From Paraburkholderia sartisoli (GTDB lineage Bacteria; Pseudomonadota; Gammaproteobacteria; Burkholderiales; Burkholderiaceae), in the NCBI RefSeq assembly GCF_900107685.1, contig NZ_FNRQ01000009.1, positions 117,569-181,568 of the forward strand: a stretch of 64,000 nucleotides of DNA. The letters are read 5' to 3'. Shown here piece by piece: positions 51,589 through 59,950 of the stretch (the stretch's first letter is position 1; each line of letters opens with the position of its first letter). The notes under the pieces were generated by a model. That model was given only the letters and a program-made list of their open reading frames with translations. It had not been told where the DNA came from and made no database searches. The position numbers and the translations under genes were made by a program.

Positions 51589-52413
51589 ATGACCACCCTT
51601 CACTCCTTTAACGCACGCGCGCGCCGCATGCTCAAGGCGACGGCCGCCACGCTTGCCCTGACCGGCGCCGCGACGCTCGGCGCGTATGCACCGGCCGCGC
51701 ACGCCGATGCCATCGACACGATCGCGAAGACCGGCGTGGTGCGCGTCGGCGTTTTCATGGACTACCCGCCGTTCGGTTCGATCGGCCCCGACATGAAGCC
51801 GATGGGTTATGACATCGACGTCGCCAACCTGATCGGCAAGACGCTCAACGCGAAGGTCGAACTGGTCGCCGTGACGGGCGACAACCGGATGGCGTACCTC
51901 GCCGACCACAAGGCCGACATGCTGCTCTCCGTCGGCCAGACGCCGGAGCGCGAAAAGGTCATCGATTTCTCGAAGCCGTACGCGCCGTACTACCTTGCCG
52001 TGTTCGGTCCGAAATCGCTGGCCGTCAAGAACGCGAACGACCTCGCCGGCAAGTCGATTTCGGTGGCGCGTGGCACGCTGGAAGACCTGAGCGTCACCAA
52101 AATCGCGCCGCCGAGCGCCACGATCAAACGGTTCGACGACCCGAACGGCGCCATTTCTGCATTTCTTTCTGGTCAGGTACAGTTGATGGTGGTCGGCAAC
52201 GACGTGGGCGCGACGATTCTCGCCCGTCACCCCGCGATCGATCCGGAGCAGAAATTCGCGCTCTTCAGCTCGCCGGATCACGTCGGCCTCAACAAGAACG
52301 AGCCGCGCCTGCTGCAAAAGGTCGACGAAGCGATCGCAAAGGCACGCAAGAACGGCACGATGAACACGATCTCGCAGAAGTGGCTGCGCACGCCGCTGCC
52401 GGCCGATCTTTAA
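51589..52413 (+). CDS. Polar amino acid-type ABC transporter substrate-binding protein
   Basis: A 274-residue SBP family 3 protein. A signal peptide is cleaved near PAAHADAID. The mature region has IDTIAKTGVVRVGVFMDYPPFG, YDIDVANLIGKTLNAKVEL, LADHKADMLLSVGQTPEREKVIDFSKPY and a conserved C-terminal segment MNTISQKWLRTPLP. It belongs to the HisJ/glutamine-binding superfamily; the ligand is unknown. It starts 38 bases after the PotA-like stop with an AGAGGA site. Confidence 0.83.
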   Translation: MTTLHSFNARARRMLKATAATLALTGAATLGAYAPAAHADAIDTIAKTGVVRVGVFMDYPPFGSIGPDMKPMGYDIDVANLIGKTLNAKVELVAVTGDNRMAYLADHKADMLLSVGQTPEREKVIDFSKPYAPYYLAVFGPKSLAVKNANDLAGKSISVARGTLEDLSVTKIAPPSATIKRFDDPNGAISAFLSGQVQLMVVGNDVGATILARHPAIDPEQKFALFSSPDHVGLNKNEPRLLQKVDEAIAKARKNGTMNTISQKWLRTPLPADL

Positions 52414-52478
52414 GCCGACAGCGCAGGCCCGGGCCGCTTCAGCCGGACCGGGCTTCACCAGACGATGACCCGCACCTC

Positions 52479-53228
52479 ATGAGCTATGTGTTCGATTTCA
52501 GCGGCTTCGGCGTATACACGGGCCTGCTTGCCCGTGGCGTCGGCGTCACTCTTGGGCTTACCGCCGCATCGACGGTGCTGGGCGGGCTCGTCGGCATTGC
52601 CGGTGCGGGCATCAGCATCGGCGGGCCACGCTGGGCGCGCACGGTCGTGACGGCGTATGTGGAACTGATCCGCAACACGCCGTTCATCGTGCAGCTGTTT
52701 TTCATTTTCTTCGGCTTGCCCGGGCTCGGCATTCATATCGACGAAGTCTCGGCCGCGGTGCTCGCGATGTCGGTGAATCTCGGCGCGTACGCGATCGAAA
52801 TCGTGCGCGCCGGCATCGATTCGATTCCGCGCGGACAGGTACAGGCCGCGATGGCGCTCGGGCTGCACGGGCGTCAGGTGTTCCGCCACGTGGTGCTGCC
52901 GCAGGCGATCGCGAACGTGTTTCCCGCGCTCCTGAGCCAGGTGCTGATCGTGATGCTCGGCTCGGCGGTGGTCTCGCAGATTTCGGTGCCGGACCTGACG
53001 TACGCAGCGAACTTCATCCAGTCGCGCAATTTCCGCTCGTTCGAGAGCTACGTGATCATCACCGCGACGTATCTGTTCCTGTCGATCTCGTTGCGGCTGC
53101 TGATGAACCGTCTCGGCGCGCGCCTCTTTGCCGGCCGCATGCCGCGTTCGGGTTCCGCGCCGCGTGGCCTTCTGCGTCTTGTGCTTGCGTGGCGCAACAC
53201 GCGCGCGTTACCGGTGGAGCGTTCGTGA
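52479..53228 (+). CDS. Polar amino acid-type ABC permease (first of pair)
   Basis: A 249-residue HisM-type permease. It has five membrane segments, VELIRNTPFIVQLFFIFFGLPGLG and the EAA loop QVQAAMALGLHGRQVFRHVVLPQAIANVFPALL at ~residues 120-155. A basic ~30-residue C-terminal tail is somewhat longer than usual. The stop overlaps the next permease start by one base. Confidence 0.83.
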   Translation: MSYVFDFSGFGVYTGLLARGVGVTLGLTAASTVLGGLVGIAGAGISIGGPRWARTVVTAYVELIRNTPFIVQLFFIFFGLPGLGIHIDEVSAAVLAMSVNLGAYAIEIVRAGIDSIPRGQVQAAMALGLHGRQVFRHVVLPQAIANVFPALLSQVLIVMLGSAVVSQISVPDLTYAANFIQSRNFRSFESYVIITATYLFLSISLRLLMNRLGARLFAGRMPRSGSAPRGLLRLVLAWRNTRALPVERS

Positions 53229-53884
53229 TGATGGAATTCACGCTTTGGGATATCGCCCGTAACCTGCTGCTCGCGGCGCGCTGGACCCTGCTCCTTTCGT
53301 TGATCGCCTTCGTGGGCGGCGGCGTGGTCGGCCTGACCCTGCTCGCCGCGCGCGTGTCGCCGTTGCCGTGGCTGCGGCGCGTCGTCGTGCTTTACGTCGA
53401 GCTGTTTCAGGGTACGCCGTTGCTGATGCAACTTTTTCTCGCGTTCTTCGGGCTGCCGCTGCTGGGCATCGACGTTTCGCCATGGATCGCCGCGACGGTC
53501 ACGCTCACGCTGTATACGAGCGCGTATCTCGCGGATATCTGGCGCGGTTGCGTCGAGGCCGTGCCGCGCGGCCAGTGGGCCGCGGGCGCGAGTCTCGGCA
53601 TGACGCACACGCAGCAGTTGCGCTATATCGTGTGGCCGCAGGCACGCCGGATCGCAACGGCGCCGACCGTCGGCTTTCTCGTGCAGGTCGTGAAAAGCAC
53701 GGCGCTCACGTCGATCATCGGTTTTGTCGAACTCACGAAAACCGGCTCGATGATCACCAACGCGGTGTTTCGTCCGTTTCCGATCTACGGCATGGTCGCG
53801 CTGCTCTACTTCGTGATGTGCTTTCCGCTGACCTGGTATGCGCGTGTGCTGGAGCGCAAGGCCCGGGTCGGGCAGCATCGATAG
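53228..53884 (+). CDS. Polar amino acid-type ABC permease (second of pair)
   Basis: A 218-residue HisQ-type permease with YVELFQGTPLLMQLFLAFFGLPLLG and the EAA loop GQWAAGASLGMTHTQQLRYIVWPQARRI at ~residues 115-142, then VKSTALTSIIGFVELTKTG. It should pair with the permease upstream. No HisP-type ATPase follows; the operon ends at the terminator at 53906. The ATG at 53228 shares its A with the preceding stop codon. Confidence 0.83.
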   Translation: MMEFTLWDIARNLLLAARWTLLLSLIAFVGGGVVGLTLLAARVSPLPWLRRVVVLYVELFQGTPLLMQLFLAFFGLPLLGIDVSPWIAATVTLTLYTSAYLADIWRGCVEAVPRGQWAAGASLGMTHTQQLRYIVWPQARRIATAPTVGFLVQVVKSTALTSIIGFVELTKTGSMITNAVFRPFPIYGMVALLYFVMCFPLTWYARVLERKARVGQHR

Positions 53885-53905
53885 ACGTCGATGCGTCAAT
53901 GACAG

Positions 53906-53943
53906 AAAGGCCACTGTGCAAGTGTTTGCGCAGTGGCCTTTTT
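53906..53943. terminator. Strong bidirectional terminator between ABC operon and cytochrome gene
   Basis: AAAGGCCACTG (53906-53915 onward) pairs with CAGTGGCCTTT (53931-53941), with an A-run on the left and a T-run on the right. It can end transcripts from both converging genes. Confidence 0.85.
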
Positions 53944-53971
53944 AACACCTGCTTTATCGTGCCTGACGTGC

Positions 53972-55240
53972 TTAACGCGCCGCGCTCGTCGACTTGCGCA
54001 ACTTCGCGACGTCGTCCGGCCGCACAGCGGGTGCGTTGTTGTTCCAGCCAGCCCGGATAAACGTCAGCACGTCGGCGATCTGCTGGTCGTTGAGCACGGG
54101 CGCGTACTTCGGCATCGGATACGGCGCCGGAATACCGCCCGTCACCAGATCACCCGTGCCGTTCAGCGTCACGTTGACGAGCGACGACGCGTCTTTCTCC
54201 AGCACGTTCGGATTGCCCGCCAGCGGCGCGAGCATCGGCGCGAAGCCCCGTCCGTCGACGCCGTGACAGTGCATGCAGTACGCCGTATAAACCTTCGCGC
54301 CCGGATCGTTCGCCGGCCGGTTCAGCGACACCCGCGTCGCCTTCGGGTCATACGCATACTGCGCGCCGCCATGGCCACCCGAGGCCGGCAGCGACTTCAG
54401 ATACCGCGCCATCGCGATGACGTCGGTGTCGTTCATGCCCTGCGTGCTGTTGTTGATCACGCTCGTCATGGAACCGAACGCCGAAGCGTGGGCGTTCGCA
54501 CCGGTCTTCAGGAACGTCGCCAGATCCTGCTCCGTCCAGCGGCCGAGCCCGACGTTATATTCGCTCGTCAGGTTCGCGGCAAACCAGCCGTCGAGCAGGC
54601 TTCCCGTCAGAAACGCGCTGCCGCTTTCGTCGAGCGACTTTTCCTGGAACGCGATCCCGCGCGGCGTGTGACACGATCCGCAATGTCCCAGCCCCTGGAT
54701 CAGATAGGCGCCGCGATTCCATGCGACGTCCTTGCCCGGTTTGTCCTGATACACGCCGCTCTTCAGGAACACGAGATTCCAGAGCTTCAGCGGCCAGCGC
54801 ATGTTGAGCGGCCACTTGATGTCCGGCTCGCGGTTCGCCTGCTTCACCGGCGCAACGCCGCTCATGAAATACGCGTAGAGCGCGTGCATGTCGTCGTCGT
54901 TGATCTTCGCGTACGACGGATAAGGCATCGCCGGATACAGGTTATGGCCATCCTTCGCGACGCCTTCACGCATCGCGCGCGCGAACTCTTCGCTGGTGTA
55001 GCGGCCAATGCCGGTGTCCGGGTCAGGCGTGATGTTCGTCGTGTAGATCTGGCCCATCGGCGTGTTCATCGGCAGGCCGCCCGCGAACGGCTTGCCGCGC
55101 GGCGCCGAGTGACACGCGATGCAGTCGCCGAGCTTCGCCAGGTACGCGCCGCGTTGAACGAGCGCGTCGTCGGCGGCGTGCGCGACAAACGGCAAGACCA
55201 TGCCGAGTGCCGCGGATAACGCCTTGAGTGTGATGTTCAT
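53972..55240 (-). CDS. Triheme cytochrome c subunit of a molybdenum dehydrogenase
   Basis: A 422-residue exported cytochrome with a signal peptide (to about HAAD) and three CxxCH heme sites: CIACH (C40), CGSCH (~186) and CMHCH (~321). This is the layout of the cytochrome subunit of membrane-bound alcohol/aldehyde dehydrogenases and of isoquinoline-1-oxidoreductase-like complexes. It would take electrons from the 2Fe-2S/Mo subunits and pass them to the respiratory chain. It follows the Mo-subunit gene after 12 bases on the same strand, closing the operon. Confidence 0.87.
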   Translation of the reverse strand: MNITLKALSAALGMVLPFVAHAADDALVQRGAYLAKLGDCIACHSAPRGKPFAGGLPMNTPMGQIYTTNITPDPDTGIGRYTSEEFARAMREGVAKDGHNLYPAMPYPSYAKINDDDMHALYAYFMSGVAPVKQANREPDIKWPLNMRWPLKLWNLVFLKSGVYQDKPGKDVAWNRGAYLIQGLGHCGSCHTPRGIAFQEKSLDESGSAFLTGSLLDGWFAANLTSEYNVGLGRWTEQDLATFLKTGANAHASAFGSMTSVINNSTQGMNDTDVIAMARYLKSLPASGGHGGAQYAYDPKATRVSLNRPANDPGAKVYTAYCMHCHGVDGRGFAPMLAPLAGNPNVLEKDASSLVNVTLNGTGDLVTGGIPAPYPMPKYAPVLNDQQIADVLTFIRAGWNNNAPAVRPDDVAKLRKSTSAAR

Positions 55241-55252
55241 CGACGTTCTCCC

Positions 55253-57493
55253 TCAGGCGGTCTGCAACTGGCTGCCGACCGGCAAGTGTCGGATCCGCTT
55301 GCCCGTCGCCGCAAAGATCGCGTTCGTCAGCGCCGGCGCAAGCGCCGACGTACCCGGTTCGCCGATGCCCCCGGGTGCCTCGGCGCTCTTCACGATGTGG
55401 ACGTCGATCGGCGGCGTCTGGTCGATGCGCAACATCCGGTAATCCGTGAAGTTGTTCTGCTCGACGCGGCCATCCTTGATCGTGATTTCGCTGTAAAGCG
55501 CCGCCGTGATCGCGAAGATCACACCACCCTGTATCTGCGCCTCGACCGTATCCGGATTCACGACCATGCCGCAATCCACCGCGCACACCACGCGCCTGAC
55601 CGCGACTTCGCCCCGCTCGACAGCCACGTCGACGACCATCGCAAGGAAGCTGCCGAACGCGTGCATCACCGAAACGCCGCGCCCCTGGCCTTGCGGCACC
55701 GCGCTGCCCCAACCGGCCGCCTGTGTCGCGACGTCGAGCACGTTGCGCGCGCGCGGCGACTTGCCGAGCAGGTCGCGACGATATTTGACGGGATCGACCT
55801 TCGCCTGCGCGGCGAGTTCGTCCACGAAACTTTCGACGACGAACGTGCCGCGCGTCGCCCCCACGCCTCGCCAGAACGCGGTCGGCACGGCGCGCGGCTC
55901 CTCGCGCACATAGTCGACCAGCTGGTTCGGCAGGTCGTATGGCAGGTCCGAGGCAACCTCGACGGCATCGGGATCCACGCCGTTCTTGAACGCCGGTGGC
56001 GCGAAGCGGGCAAGGATCGACGAGCCCACGATGCGGTGCTGCCATGCAACCGGCTTGCCGTTCGCATCCAGCCCTGCGGATATCCTGTCGTAGTAGTACG
56101 GGCGATACATGTCGTGCTGGATGTCTTCCTCGCGCGTCCACACGACCTTGACCGGAACGCCGACCTGCTTGCCGATCTTCAGCGCCTGCGTCGCCATGTC
56201 GAACTCGAGCCGCCGCCCGAAGCCGCCGCCCAGTAGATGGTTATGCACGACGACCTTCTCCGCCGGCAGGCCGGTCACCGCCACGGCCGCATCGACGATG
56301 CGCGTCGGCACCTGCGTGCCAAGCCAGACATCGCAGCCATCGGGTCGCACATGGACCGTGCAGTTGACCGGTTCCATCGTCGCGTGCGCGAGAAACGGTT
56401 GCTGATACACCGCGTCGACGCGCGTCTTCGCGGACGAAAACCCGCTCTTCACGTCGCCTTCCTTGCGCGCGACGGCACCGGTGCGTTGCGACGCGTTCGC
56501 GAGATCGTCGACGATCTGTTTCATCGATACCTGCGCGCCCGCGCCTTCGTTCCATTTGATGTCGAGCGCCTGCACGCCGCGCTTGACGGCCCATGTGTGG
56601 TCGCCGACCACGGCCACGCCGTTGTCGAACCGGACCACCTGACGCACGCCCGGAATCTTCCTCGCGTTCGTATCGTCAACGCCCGCGAGCGTGCCGCCGA
56701 ACACCGGGCACGTCGCAATGGCCGCATAAACCATGTCCGGCACGCGTACGTCGAGACCGAACACCGCGGTGCCATCCACCTTCTCGGGCGAGTCGAGGCG
56801 CTTTGCGGCCGTGCCGATCAGCTTGAAATCCTTCGGATCCTTAAGCTGCACGTTTTGCGGCACGGGCAGTTTCGCCGCCGCATCGACGAGGTCGCCGTAC
56901 GCGATGCTCCGGTTGCTGCCGGAATGCACGACCTTGCCCGCCTGCGCGTGACAGGTCGCGGGATCGACCTGCCATTGCTGCGCGGCTGCACTGATCAGCA
57001 GCACGCGTGCGGTCGCGCCCGCACGCCGCATCGGTTCCCACGCGTAGCGGATCGACGTCGAGCCGCCCGTGAGCTGGCCGCCGAGCAGCGGATCGGTGAA
57101 GAGCTTCGCGTCCGGTGGCGCGTGATCGATCGTGACGCTGTCGAGCGGCACTTCGAGTTCCTCCGCGATCAGCATCGGGATCGACGTGTACACGCCCTGG
57201 CCCATTTCAACCTTGGGAATCACGAGCGAGACCTTGCCGGCCCGGTCGATCTGCACGAACGCGTTCGGCGCGAATACGCCATCCTGCGGCGCCTCGACGC
57301 CGTCGCCGCCGATCACCGATTTGCGCGACGCCTGATCCTGACTTGCCGCGGGCAGACTGAAACCCAGCAGCAGGCCGCCGCCTGCCGCCGCGCCGATCGT
57401 CGCACCGAACTTGAGAAACGTGCGACGGGATACACCGTGCGGCGCTTGTCCACGCGTGCCGTCGTTTTTCGAATCGAGCAGTCCTTGCGACAT
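55253..57493 (-). CDS. Molybdopterin-binding (IorB/aldehyde oxidase-type) large subunit
   Basis: A 746-residue protein with a twin-arginine signal (SRRTFLKFGATIGAAAGGGLLLGF), so it is exported folded. It belongs to the xanthine-oxidase family with the IorB-like split architecture: VIPKVEMGQGVYTSIPMLIAEELEV, GGGFGRRLEFDMATQALKI and the active-site glutamate in GGIGEPGTSALAPALTNA near the C-terminus. It hydroxylates or oxidises an aldehyde or N-heterocycle; the substrate is unknown. The ATG at 57493 is almost touching the stop of the 2Fe-2S subunit gene. Together with the triheme cytochrome it forms a complete periplasmic dehydrogenase. Confidence 0.85.
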   Translation of the reverse strand: MSQGLLDSKNDGTRGQAPHGVSRRTFLKFGATIGAAAGGGLLLGFSLPAASQDQASRKSVIGGDGVEAPQDGVFAPNAFVQIDRAGKVSLVIPKVEMGQGVYTSIPMLIAEELEVPLDSVTIDHAPPDAKLFTDPLLGGQLTGGSTSIRYAWEPMRRAGATARVLLISAAAQQWQVDPATCHAQAGKVVHSGSNRSIAYGDLVDAAAKLPVPQNVQLKDPKDFKLIGTAAKRLDSPEKVDGTAVFGLDVRVPDMVYAAIATCPVFGGTLAGVDDTNARKIPGVRQVVRFDNGVAVVGDHTWAVKRGVQALDIKWNEGAGAQVSMKQIVDDLANASQRTGAVARKEGDVKSGFSSAKTRVDAVYQQPFLAHATMEPVNCTVHVRPDGCDVWLGTQVPTRIVDAAVAVTGLPAEKVVVHNHLLGGGFGRRLEFDMATQALKIGKQVGVPVKVVWTREEDIQHDMYRPYYYDRISAGLDANGKPVAWQHRIVGSSILARFAPPAFKNGVDPDAVEVASDLPYDLPNQLVDYVREEPRAVPTAFWRGVGATRGTFVVESFVDELAAQAKVDPVKYRRDLLGKSPRARNVLDVATQAAGWGSAVPQGQGRGVSVMHAFGSFLAMVVDVAVERGEVAVRRVVCAVDCGMVVNPDTVEAQIQGGVIFAITAALYSEITIKDGRVEQNNFTDYRMLRIDQTPPIDVHIVKSAEAPGGIGEPGTSALAPALTNAIFAATGKRIRHLPVGSQLQTA

Positions 57494-57494
57494 G

Positions 57495-57950
57495 TCACGC
57501 CTCCTTTGCGGCTTGCCGGATGGCCGCGCGGATGCGGTTATACGTACCACAGCGACAGATGTTGCCTGTCATCGCGGCGTCGATATCGGCATCGGTGGGA
57601 TTGGGGTTCGACGAGAGCAGCGAGGCCGCGGACATCACCTGTCCGGACTGACAGTAGCCGCACTGCACGACGTCGAGCTGACGCCACGCGGCCTGCACCT
57701 TCCTGCCCGCGGGCGTGTCGCCGACGGCTTCGATCGTCGTCACCTTGCGCGCGCCGATTGCCGCGACCGGCAGCACACAGGAGCGAACCGCGACGCCATC
57801 GAGATGGACGGTGCAGGCGCCACATTGCGCAATGCCGCAGCCAAACTTGGTGCCGGTCAATCCGACAAGGTCGCGCAACACCCAGAGCAACGGCATATCG
57901 GGCGGTGCATCGACGGTATGAGTCTGTCCATTTACGGTAAGCGTTGTCAT
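57495..57950 (-). CDS. 2Fe-2S subunit of the molybdenum dehydrogenase (IorA-like)
   Basis: A 151-residue protein with two [2Fe-2S] clusters. The plant-type cluster uses C38, C43, C46 and C58 (GCGIAQCGACTVHLDG, then RSC) and the second uses C97, C100, C132 and C134 (QCGYCQSGQ and GNICRCGTY). It shuttles electrons between the Mo centre and the cytochrome. It has no signal peptide, so it is presumably exported as a complex with the Tat-carrying large subunit. First gene of the three-gene operon. Confidence 0.9.
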   Translation of the reverse strand: MTTLTVNGQTHTVDAPPDMPLLWVLRDLVGLTGTKFGCGIAQCGACTVHLDGVAVRSCVLPVAAIGARKVTTIEAVGDTPAGRKVQAAWRQLDVVQCGYCQSGQVMSAASLLSSNPNPTDADIDAAMTGNICRCGTYNRIRAAIRQAAKEA

Positions 57951-58234
57951 AAGCGGCTCCGGATTGGGGGGCTATTGTTTTGGACTGGGACGGAAATCGC
58001 GCTGGCTGGCCGGAATTTATTCCGTCGGCCATCGCTAATACGGGGCTATGCTGGTGAACAGCGCGGAGGGCCAGCGCCTGGCACCCAGCGGGACAGCAAT
58101 GAACGGCGATGAAGGAAGAGGCGAAAAGATTGTAGCGCCGACTGAAATTGCGTGTTGGCCGCCGGCCGAAGCGTTTGCCGGCGCGTTTTCCGGCATGCTG
58201 TCAGAATCGCCTGACGAACTGAAAGGAGAGAACG

Positions 58235-58633
58235 ATGAACGAAGCGCGCGCGATTCAATTCCTGAACACGATCCGCAAACCGCTGCTGTCGCTGCACAAG
58301 TCGATTCTCGACCACGAGCGCGCGTCGTATGAGAAGGAGTTCGGCCCGATCACACCGGCGGCGTTTCTTCAGGTGCTGATCAACGGCTCGGGCTTTCGCT
58401 GGATCACGCCGCTCTCGACGCTCATCGCGAACATCGATGAAGTCGTCGACGACAAGGAAGCCACGCCCGCCGACAGGACTGCCGCCGCGGAAGCGGTCAT
58501 CGCCCTGTTCGCGCCCGGCGACCCGAACGCGGTGTTTCTGCCGCGCTATCTGCCGTTGCTGCAGATGAGCCCCGACCTGCTGCACGCGCACGGACAGGTC
58601 GCGCAGGTGCTGCGCGAGGCGGCAGACAGATAG
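58235..58633 (+). CDS. Conserved hypothetical protein
   Basis: A 132-residue soluble, largely helical protein with no recognised domain: MNEARAIQFLNTIRKPLLSLHKSILDHERASYEKEFGPITPAAFLQVLINGSGFRWITPLSTLIANIDE, then a tail rich in Leu/Ala. Proteins of this look are widespread in Burkholderia. A good ribosome site (AAGGAGAG) precedes the ATG. It is divergent from the molybdenum enzyme operon and convergent with the beta-lactamase gene (20-base gap). Function unknown. Confidence 0.68.
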   Translation: MNEARAIQFLNTIRKPLLSLHKSILDHERASYEKEFGPITPAAFLQVLINGSGFRWITPLSTLIANIDEVVDDKEATPADRTAAAEAVIALFAPGDPNAVFLPRYLPLLQMSPDLLHAHGQVAQVLREAADR

Positions 58634-58653
58634 CGGGCGGTGCGGCGTTCGCG

Positions 58654-59541
58654 TCAGGCAAACGCCGCCACGACGATGCGCGCGGCGGCGGCGAGCACGT
58701 CGCTGCGCGACTTCGCGTCCCGGTCGCGCTGCGACAGGTAAGTCACGAGCACGACCGGCGGTTTCGCGGGCGGCCATATCACGGCGACGTCGTTGGTCGC
58801 GCCGTAGTCGCCCGTGCCTGTCTTGTCGATCACGTCCCAGCCCGCTGGAACACCCGCGCGAATCCGCTCGCCGCCCGTTGTGTTCGCACGCATCCACGCC
58901 TGAAGCTGGTTGCGTTGCGGCGCGCCCAGCGCGTCGCCAAGCGCGAGGCGCTGCACGCTTGCCAGCATCGCGGCCGGCGTCGTCGTGTCGCGCGGGTCGT
59001 CGGGAATGGCCGTGTTCAGCTCCGTTTCCCAGCGGTCGAGGCGAAACGTATCGTCGCCGATCGAGCGCGCGAACGCCGTGACCGCGGCCGGGCCGCCCAC
59101 AATTCTGATCAGCAGGTTCGCGGACGTGTTGTCGCTATAGTCGATGCCGGCCGCGCAGAGTTCGCCAATCGTCATGCCTTCGGCGACATGCTGCTCGGTA
59201 ACCGGCGAATACGCGACGAGATCGGCCTTCGTATAACGCACGCGCTGTTGCAGAAAGCCGGGCTCCTTCGCGCTTCGCGTGAGGATCGCGGAGACGATCA
59301 TCACCTTGCACGTGCTGCAAAACGCAAAGCGCTCGTCCGCGCGATGCATCAGCGTGGCGCCATTCGCCGTATTCAGCGCGGCGACGCCGAGGCGCCCTGC
59401 CATCGATGTTTCGAGCGCCGCCAGTTTTGCCTCGGGCGAAGCGCCTTTCGGTACACCGGTCGCCCACGAAGAACAGGCCGCGATGAACGGCGTGGAAGCA
59501 GCAGCAAGCAAGAGCGTGCGACGGGACGGGGAATGAGTCAT
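58654..59541 (-). CDS. Class A beta-lactamase, putative Tat-exported lipoprotein
   Basis: A 295-residue serine beta-lactamase. It has STCK (S~74; Ambler S70xxK), SDN (~134), the E166 region in RWETELN (~169) and KTG (~238), all class A hallmarks. The N-terminus SRRTLLLAAASTPFIAACSS carries a twin-arginine pair and a lipobox-like AAC. The residue before the active-site Ser is Cys, and a second Cys follows it (FCSTCK). No LysR-type penR/ampR gene is adjacent, unlike many Burkholderia penicillinase loci. The frame extends upstream to 59631, but the ATG at 59541 gives the proper signal peptide. Confidence 0.87.
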   Translation of the reverse strand: MTHSPSRRTLLLAAASTPFIAACSSWATGVPKGASPEAKLAALETSMAGRLGVAALNTANGATLMHRADERFAFCSTCKVMIVSAILTRSAKEPGFLQQRVRYTKADLVAYSPVTEQHVAEGMTIGELCAAGIDYSDNTSANLLIRIVGGPAAVTAFARSIGDDTFRLDRWETELNTAIPDDPRDTTTPAAMLASVQRLALGDALGAPQRNQLQAWMRANTTGGERIRAGVPAGWDVIDKTGTGDYGATNDVAVIWPPAKPPVVLVTYLSQRDRDAKSRSDVLAAAARIVVAAFA

Positions 59542-59950
59542 GGCTGGATGTTGGGAGCAAAGGTGGCCGGAATAGTCATGGTGCGTTTCGATCGCGTGAC
59601 CTCGTGAAGGTTCCGCGCCAACGAAGTGCAAGCCTGCGGGTCCCGAATATCCTCACCATTGGTTTTTCCAGCCTGAAGCGGCCAGATTCCATGCGTCAGG
59701 TCGCGCAAAGCACGTTTCGCTATTGACAACGTCATCATCATGCATTTCAAACTGCGCCAAACTCCCTTGTTTCAGGGGATTTTATGCGTCGCGCGATCGT
59801 TTGAGTTGCCCGATGGCATCGTGTACGCAAAAATCCGGTCGCTTTTGTCGCGATTGTTTCGGCGCAACGTGCAATCAAAGGTGAGGTTCTGCGGGAGGCC
59901 TTTCGATGCGTCACCGCGCGGGACAGATGCAACGGCCGCGCGATCCGTTG
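59542..59950. other. 409-base gap between beta-lactamase and prpR; no recognised gene
   Basis: No coding signal or RNA gene was recognised. It should hold the beta-lactamase promoter (near 59600-59750) and the 3' end region of prpR. A TTGACA at 59723-59728 on the plus strand has no good -10 partner. Confidence 0.4.

Noticed and set aside
59723..59751. Sigma-70 promoter starting at TTGACA
   Set aside because: No acceptable -10 hexamer lies at 16-18 bases, and no plus-strand gene follows before the right end of the gap.
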